In this document: piece by piece, positions 57,322-64,000 of the stretch | Numbering within the stretch: position 1 is the stretch's first letter | Layout of the letters: every line of letters starts with the position of its first letter | Assembly: GCA_963664255.1 (NCBI GenBank) | Contig: OY760938.1 | Coordinates: forward strand, 1,550,001 to 1,614,000 | Reading direction: 5' to 3' | DNA: 64,000 nucleotides | Origin: G963663775 sp963664255 | Lineage (GTDB): Bacteria; Bacillota; Clostridia; Oscillospirales; Butyricicoccaceae | Translations under genes and position numbers: made by a program | The notes under the pieces: model-generated | Seen by the model: only the letters and a program-made list of their open reading frames with translations | What the model was told of the DNA's origin: nothing | Database searches by the model: none

Positions 57322-57444
57322 CGTTGTGAGAAATACAGTGGCGCAGCGTTATCGAAAATTGGCGTAAAGCGCGCGTTAAAATATTATATTTGTTAAAATC
57401 GCGGTTGGACTGTGCAATAGTGTGGTCTGAATGCCGCGTTTTTT
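57322..57444 (+). ncRNA. candidate small RNA in a gene-free 700-bp gap
   Basis: TTGTTT (57286-57291), 18-nt spacer and TATACT (57310-57315) could start a transcript near 57322. It would end at a hairpin CGCGG...GGAC...GTC...CCGCG (57400-57438) followed by TTTTTT. No frame with a ribosome-binding site lies between. The rest of the gap 57107-57802 holds a second terminator (57498-57539), which also lacks a gene in front of it, and the ferredoxin leader. Confidence 0.35.
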
Positions 57445-57497
57445 ATTGCCCTGAACACAGCAGTGAAAAGAAAAGTGTGCCAATATGGTTAAAAAAG

Positions 57498-57539
57498 AAA
57501 AGCGTATGTACCGTGTCATGCAGGTACATACGCTTTTTT
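57498..57539. terminator. orphan terminator hairpin
   Basis: AAAGCGTATGTACC pairs with GGTACATACGCTTT, then more T. No protein gene precedes it on the plus strand. Confidence 0.75.
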
Positions 57540-57802
57540 GCGTCTGCTGGAAAAAGTTTTCTTGATAAATAGCTAGGTAAGCGCGCAAGCTAATGTATGC
57601 TGTCACTGCGTGAAAAAAACTTGGGATTCGTTGTATTTACAACGGAAATGTAGCGGGAAATCGCTTATACTAAGGGCAAGAAGTCAGTCAAATGGTTTCG
57701 GAAACGCGAAGAAACGTATGTGTGACAGCCAAAAAAGCGGCACAAGAGTGCTGGCGTACTGTTGTAAGCGAATCAGAAGCAGGATTTTAAGGAGGAAACG
57801 TT

Positions 57803-57988
57803 ATGAAAGCATTTGTGAATGAAGCGTGCATCGGTTGTGGTCTTTGTGCTGGCATTTGCCCAGAGGTTTTCCATATGAATGATGCGGGTCTTGCAGAGGC
57901 TGTGCAGGAAGAAGTTGCACCAGAACTGCAGGGACAAACAGAAGAAGCAAGAGATGGATGCCCTGTTAGTGCGATTGAGGTAGAATGA
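57803..57988 (+). CDS. single-cluster [4Fe-4S] ferredoxin
   Basis: 61 residues from ATG 57803 (AAGGAGG 7 nt upstream). Cluster ligands CIGCGLC in the N-terminal half with a fourth Cys in GCPVSAIEV; a further Cys in GICPE may form a disulphide. Size and spacing fit Moorella/Thermotoga-type 4Fe ferredoxins. Small cytoplasmic electron carrier. It stands 25 nt before a cupin gene and upstream of hcp, so it may be the electron donor of the hybrid-cluster protein. Confidence 0.93.
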   Translation: MKAFVNEACIGCGLCAGICPEVFHMNDAGLAEAVQEEVAPELQGQTEEARDGCPVSAIEVE

Positions 57989-58013
57989 CATCAAATAAGG
58001 AAGCGAGTATGGT

Positions 58014-58352
58014 ATGAGTTATATTAAAAATTTCCCGCAGGAAACGGTTTTGCCGCTTGCAGACCAAATTGCAGTGCAGCCGGGACAGGTGGTCAGCAAG
58101 ACCTTGACACAAAATTCGGCGGTGGGCATTACGTTGTTTGCGTTTGATGCAGGCGAGGCAATCAGTGCACACGATTCAAACGGTGATGCACTGGTAACCG
58201 TGCTGGAAGGTGTGGGGCAGTTTACCATAGAGGACCAAGAGTATACGCTGCAAGAGGGCGATTCGCTGGTGATGCCAGCGAAAAAGCCACACGCGGTGTT
58301 TGCAAAGGAAGCGTTTAAAATGCTGCTCGTTGTGGTGTTTCCACAAGAATAA
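58014..58352 (+). CDS. small cupin-domain protein
   Basis: 112 residues forming one cupin barrel. Motif 1 is AHDSNGDALVTVLEGVGQF, in which the usual first His is kept but the next metal His is Asn. Motif 2 is EGDSLVMPAKKPHAV, with its His. Such small cupins often bind a metal or act as sensors near redox genes; function unknown. Sits between ferredoxin and hcp in the same direction. Confidence 0.85.
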   Translation: MSYIKNFPQETVLPLADQIAVQPGQVVSKTLTQNSAVGITLFAFDAGEAISAHDSNGDALVTVLEGVGQFTIEDQEYTLQEGDSLVMPAKKPHAVFAKEAFKMLLVVVFPQE

Positions 58353-58416
58353 GTCTGGCACAGTTGTGCGATGTCGTTAAAATACAGTTTAAATGATGTA
58401 AGGAGAACAAGAATCC

Positions 58417-60240
58417 ATGGAACAGAAGATGTTTTGCTATCAATGTCAGGAAACAGCCGGCTGCACCGGCTGTACATATACAGGTGTATGCGGAAAAACA
58501 GCTGCCACCGCAAACTTGCAGGATTTGCTGGTGTATACCACCAAGGGACTTTCTGAAGTCACCACTGCGTTGCGCGCAGAGGGCAAGGTGGTTTCCAAGG
58601 AAACCAACCACTGGATTACGGAAAATCTGTTTGTCACCATTACAAATGCCAACTTCGATGATGAGATTATTTTGGCAAGGGTGGAGAAAACGATAGCACT
58701 TACCAAGCAGCTGCGCACACAATTAGCCGATGCATCCAAGCTTTCCGAAGCTGCTGTTTGGGAAAGCTGCGACAAAACGGCACTAGAAGAAAAGGCAAAA
58801 ACAGTGGGCGTATTAGCAACCGAAAACGAGGATGTGCGCAGTCTGCGTGAGCTGATTGTGTATGGGCTCAAGGGCATGGCGGCATATTCCCACCATGCAA
58901 ATGCCTTGCAGAAGGACAGCGAAGAAGTGGATGCATTTTTGCAGCGTGCACTGGCGAGCACCTTAAACGACAGCCTGTCTGCCGAGGAGCTGGTAGCATT
59001 GACACTGGAAACAGGTAAATATGGGGTCGATGTGATGGCGTTACTGGATGCGGCGAACACTGGCGCATATGGCAGCCCTGAAATCACAAAGGTGAATATT
59101 GGTGTGCGCAGCAATCCGGCAATTTTGATTTCAGGTCATGACTTGCATGATTTGGAGATGCTGCTGCAGCAAACAGAAAACACCGGTGTGGATGTCTATA
59201 CCCATTCAGAGATGCTGCCCGCACATTATTATCCGGCGTTTAAGAAATACAGCCACTTTGCAGGTAACTATGGCAATGCATGGTGGAAACAAAACGAGGA
59301 GTTTGCATCCTTTAACGGTCCGATTTTGCTCACAACCAACTGCTTGGTGCCGCCGAAGGACAGCTATAAAGAGCGTATCTATACAACTGGCGCGGTAGGA
59401 TTCCCAGGATGCAAGCATATTGCAGGTGGTGTCGGAGAAACAAAGGACTTTTCTGAGCTGATTGCACACGCCAAGAAGTGTGCGCCACCAACCGAAATTG
59501 AAACAGGTGAAATTGTCGGCGGTTTTGCACACAATCAGGTGCTGGCACTGGCGGATAAAATCGTGGATGCCGTCAAGAGCGGTGCAATCGGCAAGTTTGT
59601 GGTCATGGCAGGCTGTGACGGACGCAGCAAATCGCGCAATTATTATACAGACTTTGCGAAAGCATTGCCGAAGGATGCGGTCATTTTGACAGCAGGTTGC
59701 GCAAAATACAAATACAACAAGCTGGATTTGGGTGACATTGGTGGCATTCCGCGTGTTTTAGATGCAGGACAGTGCAACGACTCCTATTCGTTGGCAGTGA
59801 TTGCGCTGAAATTGAAGGAAGTTTTTGGGCTAGATGACATCAACGAGCTGCCCATTGTATATAATATCGCATGGTATGAGCAAAAAGCGGTGATTGTACT
59901 GTTGGCACTGCTCCATCTGGGTGTAAAAAATATTCATTTAGGACCGACCTTGCCAGCATTCCTTTCGGAAAATGTGGCAAAGGTTTTGGTAGATACCTTT
60001 GGAATTGCGGGAATCTCCACCGTAGAAGATGATTTGAAGCTGTTCTTTGGAGAAACCGCGATTACCGCAGATATGAAAATCGGTGATATTCTGCGTGCAG
60101 ATACTGCTGCGGCAGAGGTTTTGACAAGTTGTGGTATGCATTGCTTGGGTTGCCCATCTTCTCAAATGGAAACGCTGCAGGAGGCGTGTGCAGTGCATGG
60201 TCTGAATGTAGATGAGGTGCTGCAAAAGCTCAATGGTTGA
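58417..60240 (+). CDS. hcp: hybrid-cluster protein fused to a prismane-associated redox-disulphide domain
   Basis: 607 residues from ATG 58417. N-terminal cysteines MFCYQCQETAGCTGCTYTG bind the first Fe-S cluster. Hybrid-cluster ligands occur in GFPGCKHIAGG, VMAGCDGR, LTAGCAKYKYNK and DAGQCNDSYS. The first 545 residues are a full Hcp. The last 60, from ITADMKIGDIL, with SCGMHCLGCPSSQMETLQEA, match the separate DUF1858-type hybrid-cluster-associated disulphide domain. Hcp acts on nitric oxide or hydroxylamine under anaerobic nitrosative stress. The ferredoxin two genes upstream could supply electrons. AAGGAG about 12 nt before the start. Confidence 0.93.
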   Translation: MEQKMFCYQCQETAGCTGCTYTGVCGKTAATANLQDLLVYTTKGLSEVTTALRAEGKVVSKETNHWITENLFVTITNANFDDEIILARVEKTIALTKQLRTQLADASKLSEAAVWESCDKTALEEKAKTVGVLATENEDVRSLRELIVYGLKGMAAYSHHANALQKDSEEVDAFLQRALASTLNDSLSAEELVALTLETGKYGVDVMALLDAANTGAYGSPEITKVNIGVRSNPAILISGHDLHDLEMLLQQTENTGVDVYTHSEMLPAHYYPAFKKYSHFAGNYGNAWWKQNEEFASFNGPILLTTNCLVPPKDSYKERIYTTGAVGFPGCKHIAGGVGETKDFSELIAHAKKCAPPTEIETGEIVGGFAHNQVLALADKIVDAVKSGAIGKFVVMAGCDGRSKSRNYYTDFAKALPKDAVILTAGCAKYKYNKLDLGDIGGIPRVLDAGQCNDSYSLAVIALKLKEVFGLDDINELPIVYNIAWYEQKAVIVLLALLHLGVKNIHLGPTLPAFLSENVAKVLVDTFGIAGISTVEDDLKLFFGETAITADMKIGDILRADTAAAEVLTSCGMHCLGCPSSQMETLQEACAVHGLNVDEVLQKLNG

Positions 60241-60250
60241 TACAGGTTCT
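60234..60250. repeat. possible single-end remnant of the inverted-repeat element
   Basis: Ends ATACAGGTTCT, with 14 of 17 positions matching the element end. It lies in the 9-bp gap between the hcp stop and the fabG stop and overlaps both stop regions. Confidence 0.3.
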
Positions 60251-60978
60251 TAGATTGCAAATCCGCCACTGACCCCAAGTACTTGCCCTGTGATAAAGGA
60301 TGATGGGGATTCACATAAAAACAAAATGGTTTGCGCCACCTCGGCAGGGGAACCCAAGCGACAAAGCGGGGTTTCCTCTGCTAAGGTGCGCAGGGTATCG
60401 GTGTCGTGCACGGCATTCATGTCGGTGTCAATTACACCTGGCGCGACGCAGTTGACATGAATACCGGAAGGTCCAAGCTCTTGCGCAAGCGATTTGGTCA
60501 AGCCAATCACAGCGGCTTTGGAGGCGGCATAGTGGCTTTCACAAGATGCGCCTGTGATGCCCCAAATAGAAGATACCGTAACAATACGGCCTGCTTTGCG
60601 GTGCACCATTTCTGCAAGGCAGGCTTGTATGGTATAAAAAACGCTTTTGATGTTGCTGTTAAACATCGTATCCCAGTCGGCATCGGTCAAATCACAAAAC
60701 ATTTTTTGCTGCGCAATGCCTGCATTGCAAACCACAGCGTGGATTTCTCCAAAATGTGCACGGATTTGTGCGGCACTTTGCTCTGCTTGTGCGCGAGATG
60801 TCATGTTGCCTTGGATGGAGAGCACAGGATAATCGGACAGCTGCTGCACAAGCTGATTTGCGGCCTGCGTGTTTGTGCGATAGGTAAAGGCAACTTGCCA
60901 ACCGGCATTGGCAAATGCGTGGACGGTGGCGGCACCAATGCCGCGGGAACCGCCCGTAATCCAAACTGTTTTCTGCAT
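60250..60978 (-). CDS. fabG: short-chain dehydrogenase, 3-oxoacyl-ACP reductase type
   Basis: 242 residues from ATG 60978 (AGGAGG 4-5 nt upstream). NAD(P) motif VWITGGSRGIGAATVHAF, CNAGIA, catalytic Ser in VTVSSIWG and Y-x-x-x-K in HYAASKAAVIG, then the FabG-like ending FITGQVLGVSGGFAI. Best fit is the FabG group (3-oxoacyl-ACP to 3-hydroxyacyl-ACP). It stands outside a fatty-acid gene cluster, so another ketone substrate is possible. Converges on hcp with only nine bases between stops and no terminator. Confidence 0.85.
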   Translation of the reverse strand: MQKTVWITGGSRGIGAATVHAFANAGWQVAFTYRTNTQAANQLVQQLSDYPVLSIQGNMTSRAQAEQSAAQIRAHFGEIHAVVCNAGIAQQKMFCDLTDADWDTMFNSNIKSVFYTIQACLAEMVHRKAGRIVTVSSIWGITGASCESHYAASKAAVIGLTKSLAQELGPSGIHVNCVAPGVIDTDMNAVHDTDTLRTLAEETPLCRLGSPAEVAQTILFLCESPSSFITGQVLGVSGGFAI

Positions 60979-61089
60979 AAACCCTCCTGTAATGTGTGAT
61001 GTGTGTATGCGTTCAATATAGCACAAAGAGCAGGGCGTGACAATACGACTAGCGGACAGAACAAAAATAGACTTTTTTTAAATTCCCTA

Positions 61090-61118
61090 TTGACAATGTC
61101 GCTTGATTTTGCTATTCT
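61090..61118 (+). promoter_or_regulatory. promoter of the second tRNA cluster
   Basis: TTGACA, 17-nt spacer, TATTCT, 25 nt before tRNA-Gly. Confidence 0.8.
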
Positions 61119-61142
61119 ATATTAGCACCATGAATTGTGTAT

Positions 61143-61216
61143 GCGGGTGTTGTTCAATGGTAGAATGTCAGCCTTCCAAGCTGAATACGTGGGTTCGATT
61201 CCCATCACCCGCTCCA
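61143..61216 (+). tRNA. tRNA-Gly (TCC)
   Basis: 74 nt with CCA. Acceptor GCGGGTG/CACCCGC, loop CTTCCAA. Confidence 0.96.
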
Positions 61217-61302
61217 TTAATTCTTTAAAACCCAGAAGGCAACTGTGAAAATCGTAAATCGAATATGGACGAGTTGCTTTTGGGCGGGGATTTCTCCTTT
61301 AT

Positions 61303-61379
<77 letters not shown>

Positions 61380-61404
61380 TTTCTTTCAATGCAGAACAAT
61401 ATAT

Positions 61405-61482
<78 letters not shown>

Positions 61483-61558
61483 TTTATGATTTTTTACAGA
61501 AGGCGCTGCAAGCCGCAGCGCCTTCTGTATAGAACATGACTTCAGTGCTTATGGATAT

Positions 61559-61633
61559 TGGGGCGTAGCCAAGTGGTAAGGCACGGGACTTTGACTCCCG
61601 CATTCGCTGGTTCAAGTCCAGCCGTCCCAGCCA
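61559..61633 (+). tRNA. tRNA-Gln (TTG)
   Basis: 75 nt with CCA. Acceptor TGGGGCG/CGTCCCA, loop CTTTGAC. Confidence 0.95.
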
Positions 61634-61666
61634 ATTTCAACACCAATCGTTTCCGTAACAGAATAT

Positions 61667-61742
61667 GGTCCATTAGCTCAGTCGGTAGAGCACCTGCCTT
61701 TTAAGCAGGGTGTCCCGGGTTCGAATCCCGGATGGGCCACCA
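61667..61742 (+). tRNA. tRNA-Lys (TTT)
   Basis: 76 nt with CCA. Acceptor GGTCCAT/ATGGGCC, loop CTTTTAA. A truncated integrase gene faces its 3' end, so it is the likely attachment site of a lost element. Confidence 0.95.
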
Positions 61743-61745
61743 AAT

Positions 61746-61795
61746 AAAAGCTCGGTTTTTTAGTTAGTTGAAAGCTAAAACACCGAGCTTTTTTC
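61746..61795. terminator. terminator after the tRNA cluster
   Basis: AAAAGCTCGG pairs with CCGAGCTTTT, with further T and an inner TTTTAG/CTAAAA stem. Confidence 0.8.
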
Positions 61796-61813
61796 TTTTG
61801 TTTTGCATTAAAA

Positions 61814-62731
61814 TCATGCGTTTTCTGTTTTGATAGGAATTATTGATTTCAAGTCTTTTTCACTCTTTTCAAGTTTAAGTGTTGCACCTACTGTTGCACC
61901 ATCGCTTGTGCTATCCGCTCCGAAGTTCGCTGTTTTTTCGGCAGCATCAGAAAGAGTATCATCTCGCATGTGAGTATAGATTTTTGCTGTTATTGAAATA
62001 TTGCTATGCCCCATTAGATATTTTGCGACATTTATTGGAACGCCAGCGGCTTCTAGGTTGGTGCAATATGTGTGCCGCAAGCAATACATGGTCAAGTCTT
62101 TTGCAATTACGCTTCGTTTAATTTTTGGCAGCCCATAATAGATAATCGTTTCTGCGCCTAGCGCAATGTTAACTTCTTTCAAAAAATAGACCCAAGCGCG
62201 TTTCATAGAAGTGTGTGTATGCCGAGTGCTTTTGGTTGTGGTAAACATTGGTTGGTCTATGTTTGATGGCATTACCTGTTCGTATGATTTCCAAAGTTGT
62301 GGCGGGATTGGAATGTTTCTTTTGCCGGCAGCTGATTTCGTTTCGGCAATAGAGCCATCTTTTTTCATTGCCTTGCTGATACTTAATCTTCGATTGATAA
62401 CATCTGTGTCGCTCCATCGCAACGCAACTGCTTCTTGTGGTCTTAAGCCGCACCACAAAAGCGTTTTTACAAAAAGACCAAATCTATGTGTTTCCGATAC
62501 TGAAATGATTGCAGACCGCTCTTCGTCCGTGATTGACCGGTGTGAACCATCCACAGCCTTGGGTGCTTTTAAGTCAAGAGCCGGATTGTCACGAATGATT
62601 CTATCCCGCACAGCCTGTGTAAAAATTCCTTTTAGGGTGACTAGCATTTTATCGCAGTGCGTCTTTGACTTTCCTGCCTGCTTATTCATTATTTTTTGCA
62701 AATTAGTAGGTCTAATGTCTTTCATACGCAA
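61814..62731 (-). pseudogene. 5'-truncated tyrosine recombinase (phage/ICE-type integrase)
   Basis: 305 residues remain from TTG 62731 (or ATG 62725); the frame is open only 21 codons further up, to a TGA near 62797. The catalytic set is complete: Arg in CGLRPQEAVALRW, His-x-x-Arg region CLRHTYCTN, LMGHSNISIT and Tyr in AKIYTHM. The N-terminal arm-binding domain and the beginning of the core-binding domain are missing; typical relatives have 370-400 residues. No Shine-Dalgarno is evident. It points at tRNA-Lys and is probably the remnant of an integrated element. Confidence 0.7.
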
Positions 62732-62845
62732 ACTGCCTACTTCTGGAATGATGTGATTCCTTACACGAGATGCAATAGATTTTTTTCTATCGTTTCATTC
62801 ACTGCGTTTGAATCAATTCAAAAAATAAAATTGTGTTGTAAAAAA

Positions 62846-62874
62846 CTTGACTTTCTATAAAACGTGCAGTATAC
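62846..62874 (+). promoter_or_regulatory. S10 operon promoter
   Basis: TTGACT, 17-nt spacer, TATACT, with A+T-rich sequence before -35. Confidence 0.85.
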
Positions 62875-62880
62875 TAATTA

Positions 62881-63218
62881 AGCACCTGTGAATAAGCAGG
62901 TCGTGCGATGATATCGGAGATTGCCGGCACAGCCGGGTAACTTCGATGGAGTAGGTCCGACAATCGGGCGGTTGAGAAACTCGCTAATTTTACTTTACAC
63001 GCAGTGTTCCTATGTAAGCTCGGGACTTCCGGCGGTTGCCGGTCAGCCGACAGTACGAACCTCCTGTGTGCCTGTAAGCCGGATTACAAACAGCATTCGT
63101 TTGTCCGGTTCTATTTATGCCCGTTTGCGATACGCGCGGAGGGGTTGCAGTTTCTCTCCGTAACGAGTCGACACATTTTTTAATATGTACGACTGTAAAG
63201 TACGAGGAGGAAAACACC
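62881..63218 (+). promoter_or_regulatory. long structured leader of the S10 operon
   Basis: About 340 nt between promoter and rpsJ without a gene. It opens with a hairpin GCACCTG...CAGGTCGTGC and has further local stems such as TGCCGGC/GCCGG. No terminator hairpin with a U-run precedes rpsJ. Long S10 leaders in other bacteria are bound by ribosomal protein L4; the same is only inferred here. Confidence 0.5.
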
Positions 63219-63530
63219 ATGGCAAACGCAGAAAAAATTCGCATCAGATTAAAGGCTTATGACCACGAACTGATTGACCAGTCCGCAGAAAAGATTGTTG
63301 AAACCGCAAAGCGCAGCGGCGCAAAGGTTTCCGGTCCGATTCCGCTGCCGACTGAAACCGAAAAAATCACCATCTTGCGCGCAGTACACAAGTACAAGGA
63401 CAGCCGTGAGCAGTTCGAGCGCCGCACCCATAAGCGTCTGATTGACATTCTAAATCCGGCACAGAAAACCGTGGAATCCCTGATGACACTGGATTTGCCG
63501 GCTGGCGTAGACATCGAAATCAAAATCTGA
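63219..63530 (+). CDS. rpsJ: 30S ribosomal protein S10
   Basis: 103 residues from ATG 63219 (GAGGAGG 7 nt upstream). Full-length S10 with IRIRLKAYDHELIDQSAEKI, GPIPLPTE and HKRLIDILNPAQKTVESL. Binds the 30S head and, as NusE, takes part in rRNA antitermination. First gene of the S10 operon, followed by rplC as usual. Confidence 0.98.
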   Translation: MANAEKIRIRLKAYDHELIDQSAEKIVETAKRSGAKVSGPIPLPTETEKITILRAVHKYKDSREQFERRTHKRLIDILNPAQKTVESLMTLDLPAGVDIEIKI

Positions 63531-63650
63531 TTTTTTGAATGTAAGGTGTGCTGAAGCACTTTATATAACCAGCCGCTTAAAATAGAAAGCGGCGGGGTCA
63601 TGTTGACCGCAGACGCAGTCAACCAATAACCTTTAAGGAGGAAAAACAAA

Positions 63651-64000
63651 ATGCAAAAAGCAATCATCGGCAAGAAGATTGGCATGACGCAGATCTTTGA
63701 TGAGGCAGGCAAAGTCATTCCCTGCACCGTTATCGAGGCAGGTCCTTGCACGGTAACACAGCTCAAGACCCTCGAAAAGGAAGGCTACAACTCTGTACAG
63801 CTCGGTTTTCAGGACATTGCTGAAAAGAAGCTGACAAAGGCAGAGGCAGGTCACCTGAAGAAGGCTGGCGAAGCCCTCAAGAAGTACCTCAAGGAGTTCC
63901 GTCTGGAGGACTGCGCTTCCTACAACCTCGGCGATGTCGTTAAGGCAGACGTTTTCACAGAAGGCGACTGCGTGGATGTCACCGGCGTTTCAAAGGGTAA
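63651..64000 (+). CDS. rplC: 50S ribosomal protein L3, N-terminal part (cut by window end)
   Basis: 116 residues are visible from ATG 63651 (AAGGAGG 9 nt upstream). Begins MQKAIIGKKIGMTQIFDEAG and continues VIEAGPCTVTQLKT..., with SYNLGDVVKADVF and VDVTGVSKG, as in L3. Assembles early on 23S. 120 nt lie between it and rpsJ, with a small hairpin GCCGCTT/AAAGCGGC. Confidence 0.97.
   Translation, partial: MQKAIIGKKIGMTQIFDEAGKVIPCTVIEAGPCTVTQLKTLEKEGYNSVQLGFQDIAEKKLTKAEAGHLKKAGEALKKYLKEFRLEDCASYNLGDVVKADVFTEGDCVDVTGVSKG

Noticed and set aside
57182..57396. Short plus-strand frames rich in Phe, Tyr and Ile in the gap before the ferredoxin gene
   Set aside because: A+T-rich random coding without ribosome-binding sites; overlaps the promoter-like sequence.

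Overview
The window looks like a chromosomal segment of an anaerobic Gram-positive bacterium of the class Clostridia. The evidence is three S-layer-homology (SLH) proteins, single-membrane ABC exporters, RNase J, TepA-type protease, YlmH, an Fe-dependent alcohol dehydrogenase, hybrid-cluster protein with a small ferredoxin, and strong AGGAGG ribosome-binding sites. The 16S sequence and the gene content are most like Oscillospirales (Butyricicoccaceae-type gut anaerobes). That placement is from memory of such sequences, not from a search.

Layout. 1-33.6 kb is ordinary chromosome. It holds an Fe-ADH (cut by the window start), a homodimer-type ABC exporter, SLH protein 1, a TepA-like ClpP-fold protease preceded by a DnaA-box cluster, an inositol-dehydrogenase-like oxidoreductase, a heterodimeric ABC exporter pair, cheW and a methyl-accepting chemotaxis protein. 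These are followed by a glycosyltransferase with TPR-like repeats, rpe, purL, truA, a MacA/MacB/FtsX-type efflux operon, SLH protein 2, an alpha/beta-hydrolase whose nucleophile serine is replaced, a MIF-like tautomerase, birA, ylmH and SLH protein 3. 33.7-41.1 kb is a complete rRNA operon (tandem promoters, a structured leader with three 42-nt modules, 16S, tRNA-Ala, tRNA-Ile, 23S, tRNA-Lys, tRNA-Glu, 5S) followed by a tRNA cluster (Asn, Met, Trp, Asp, Thr) containing a partial duplication of tRNA-Asn. 41.2-44.3 kb holds mntP and a nest of insertion sequences: an intact-looking IS256-family element that cuts a decayed IS21-type istA.

44.4-61.0 kb is mostly minus-strand housekeeping: rnjA, then (plus strand) a 3D-domain wall protein, a DUF1294-CDF-pyrC-DUF4230 run, dacF-like carboxypeptidase (plus), vanZ-tyrA, and rpsO-pnp with a long pnp leader hairpin. 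A plus-strand ferredoxin-cupin-hcp group follows, then fabG. 61.1-61.8 kb is a second tRNA cluster (Gly, Arg, His, Gln, Lys), followed by a 5'-truncated tyrosine integrase at tRNA-Lys. The S10 ribosomal-protein operon starts at 62.8 kb with a strong promoter and a leader of about 340 nt, then rpsJ and a partial rplC.

Cross-cutting signals: a small miniature inverted-repeat element (ends AGAACCTGTATTCACAA) is present in two full copies and two probable single-end remnants next to stop codons. The rRNA leader modules keep their ends while their inner stems vary by compensating changes. A short tmRNA-5'-end-like sequence lies between vanZ and pnp. No CRISPR array, defence island or biosynthetic cluster was seen.
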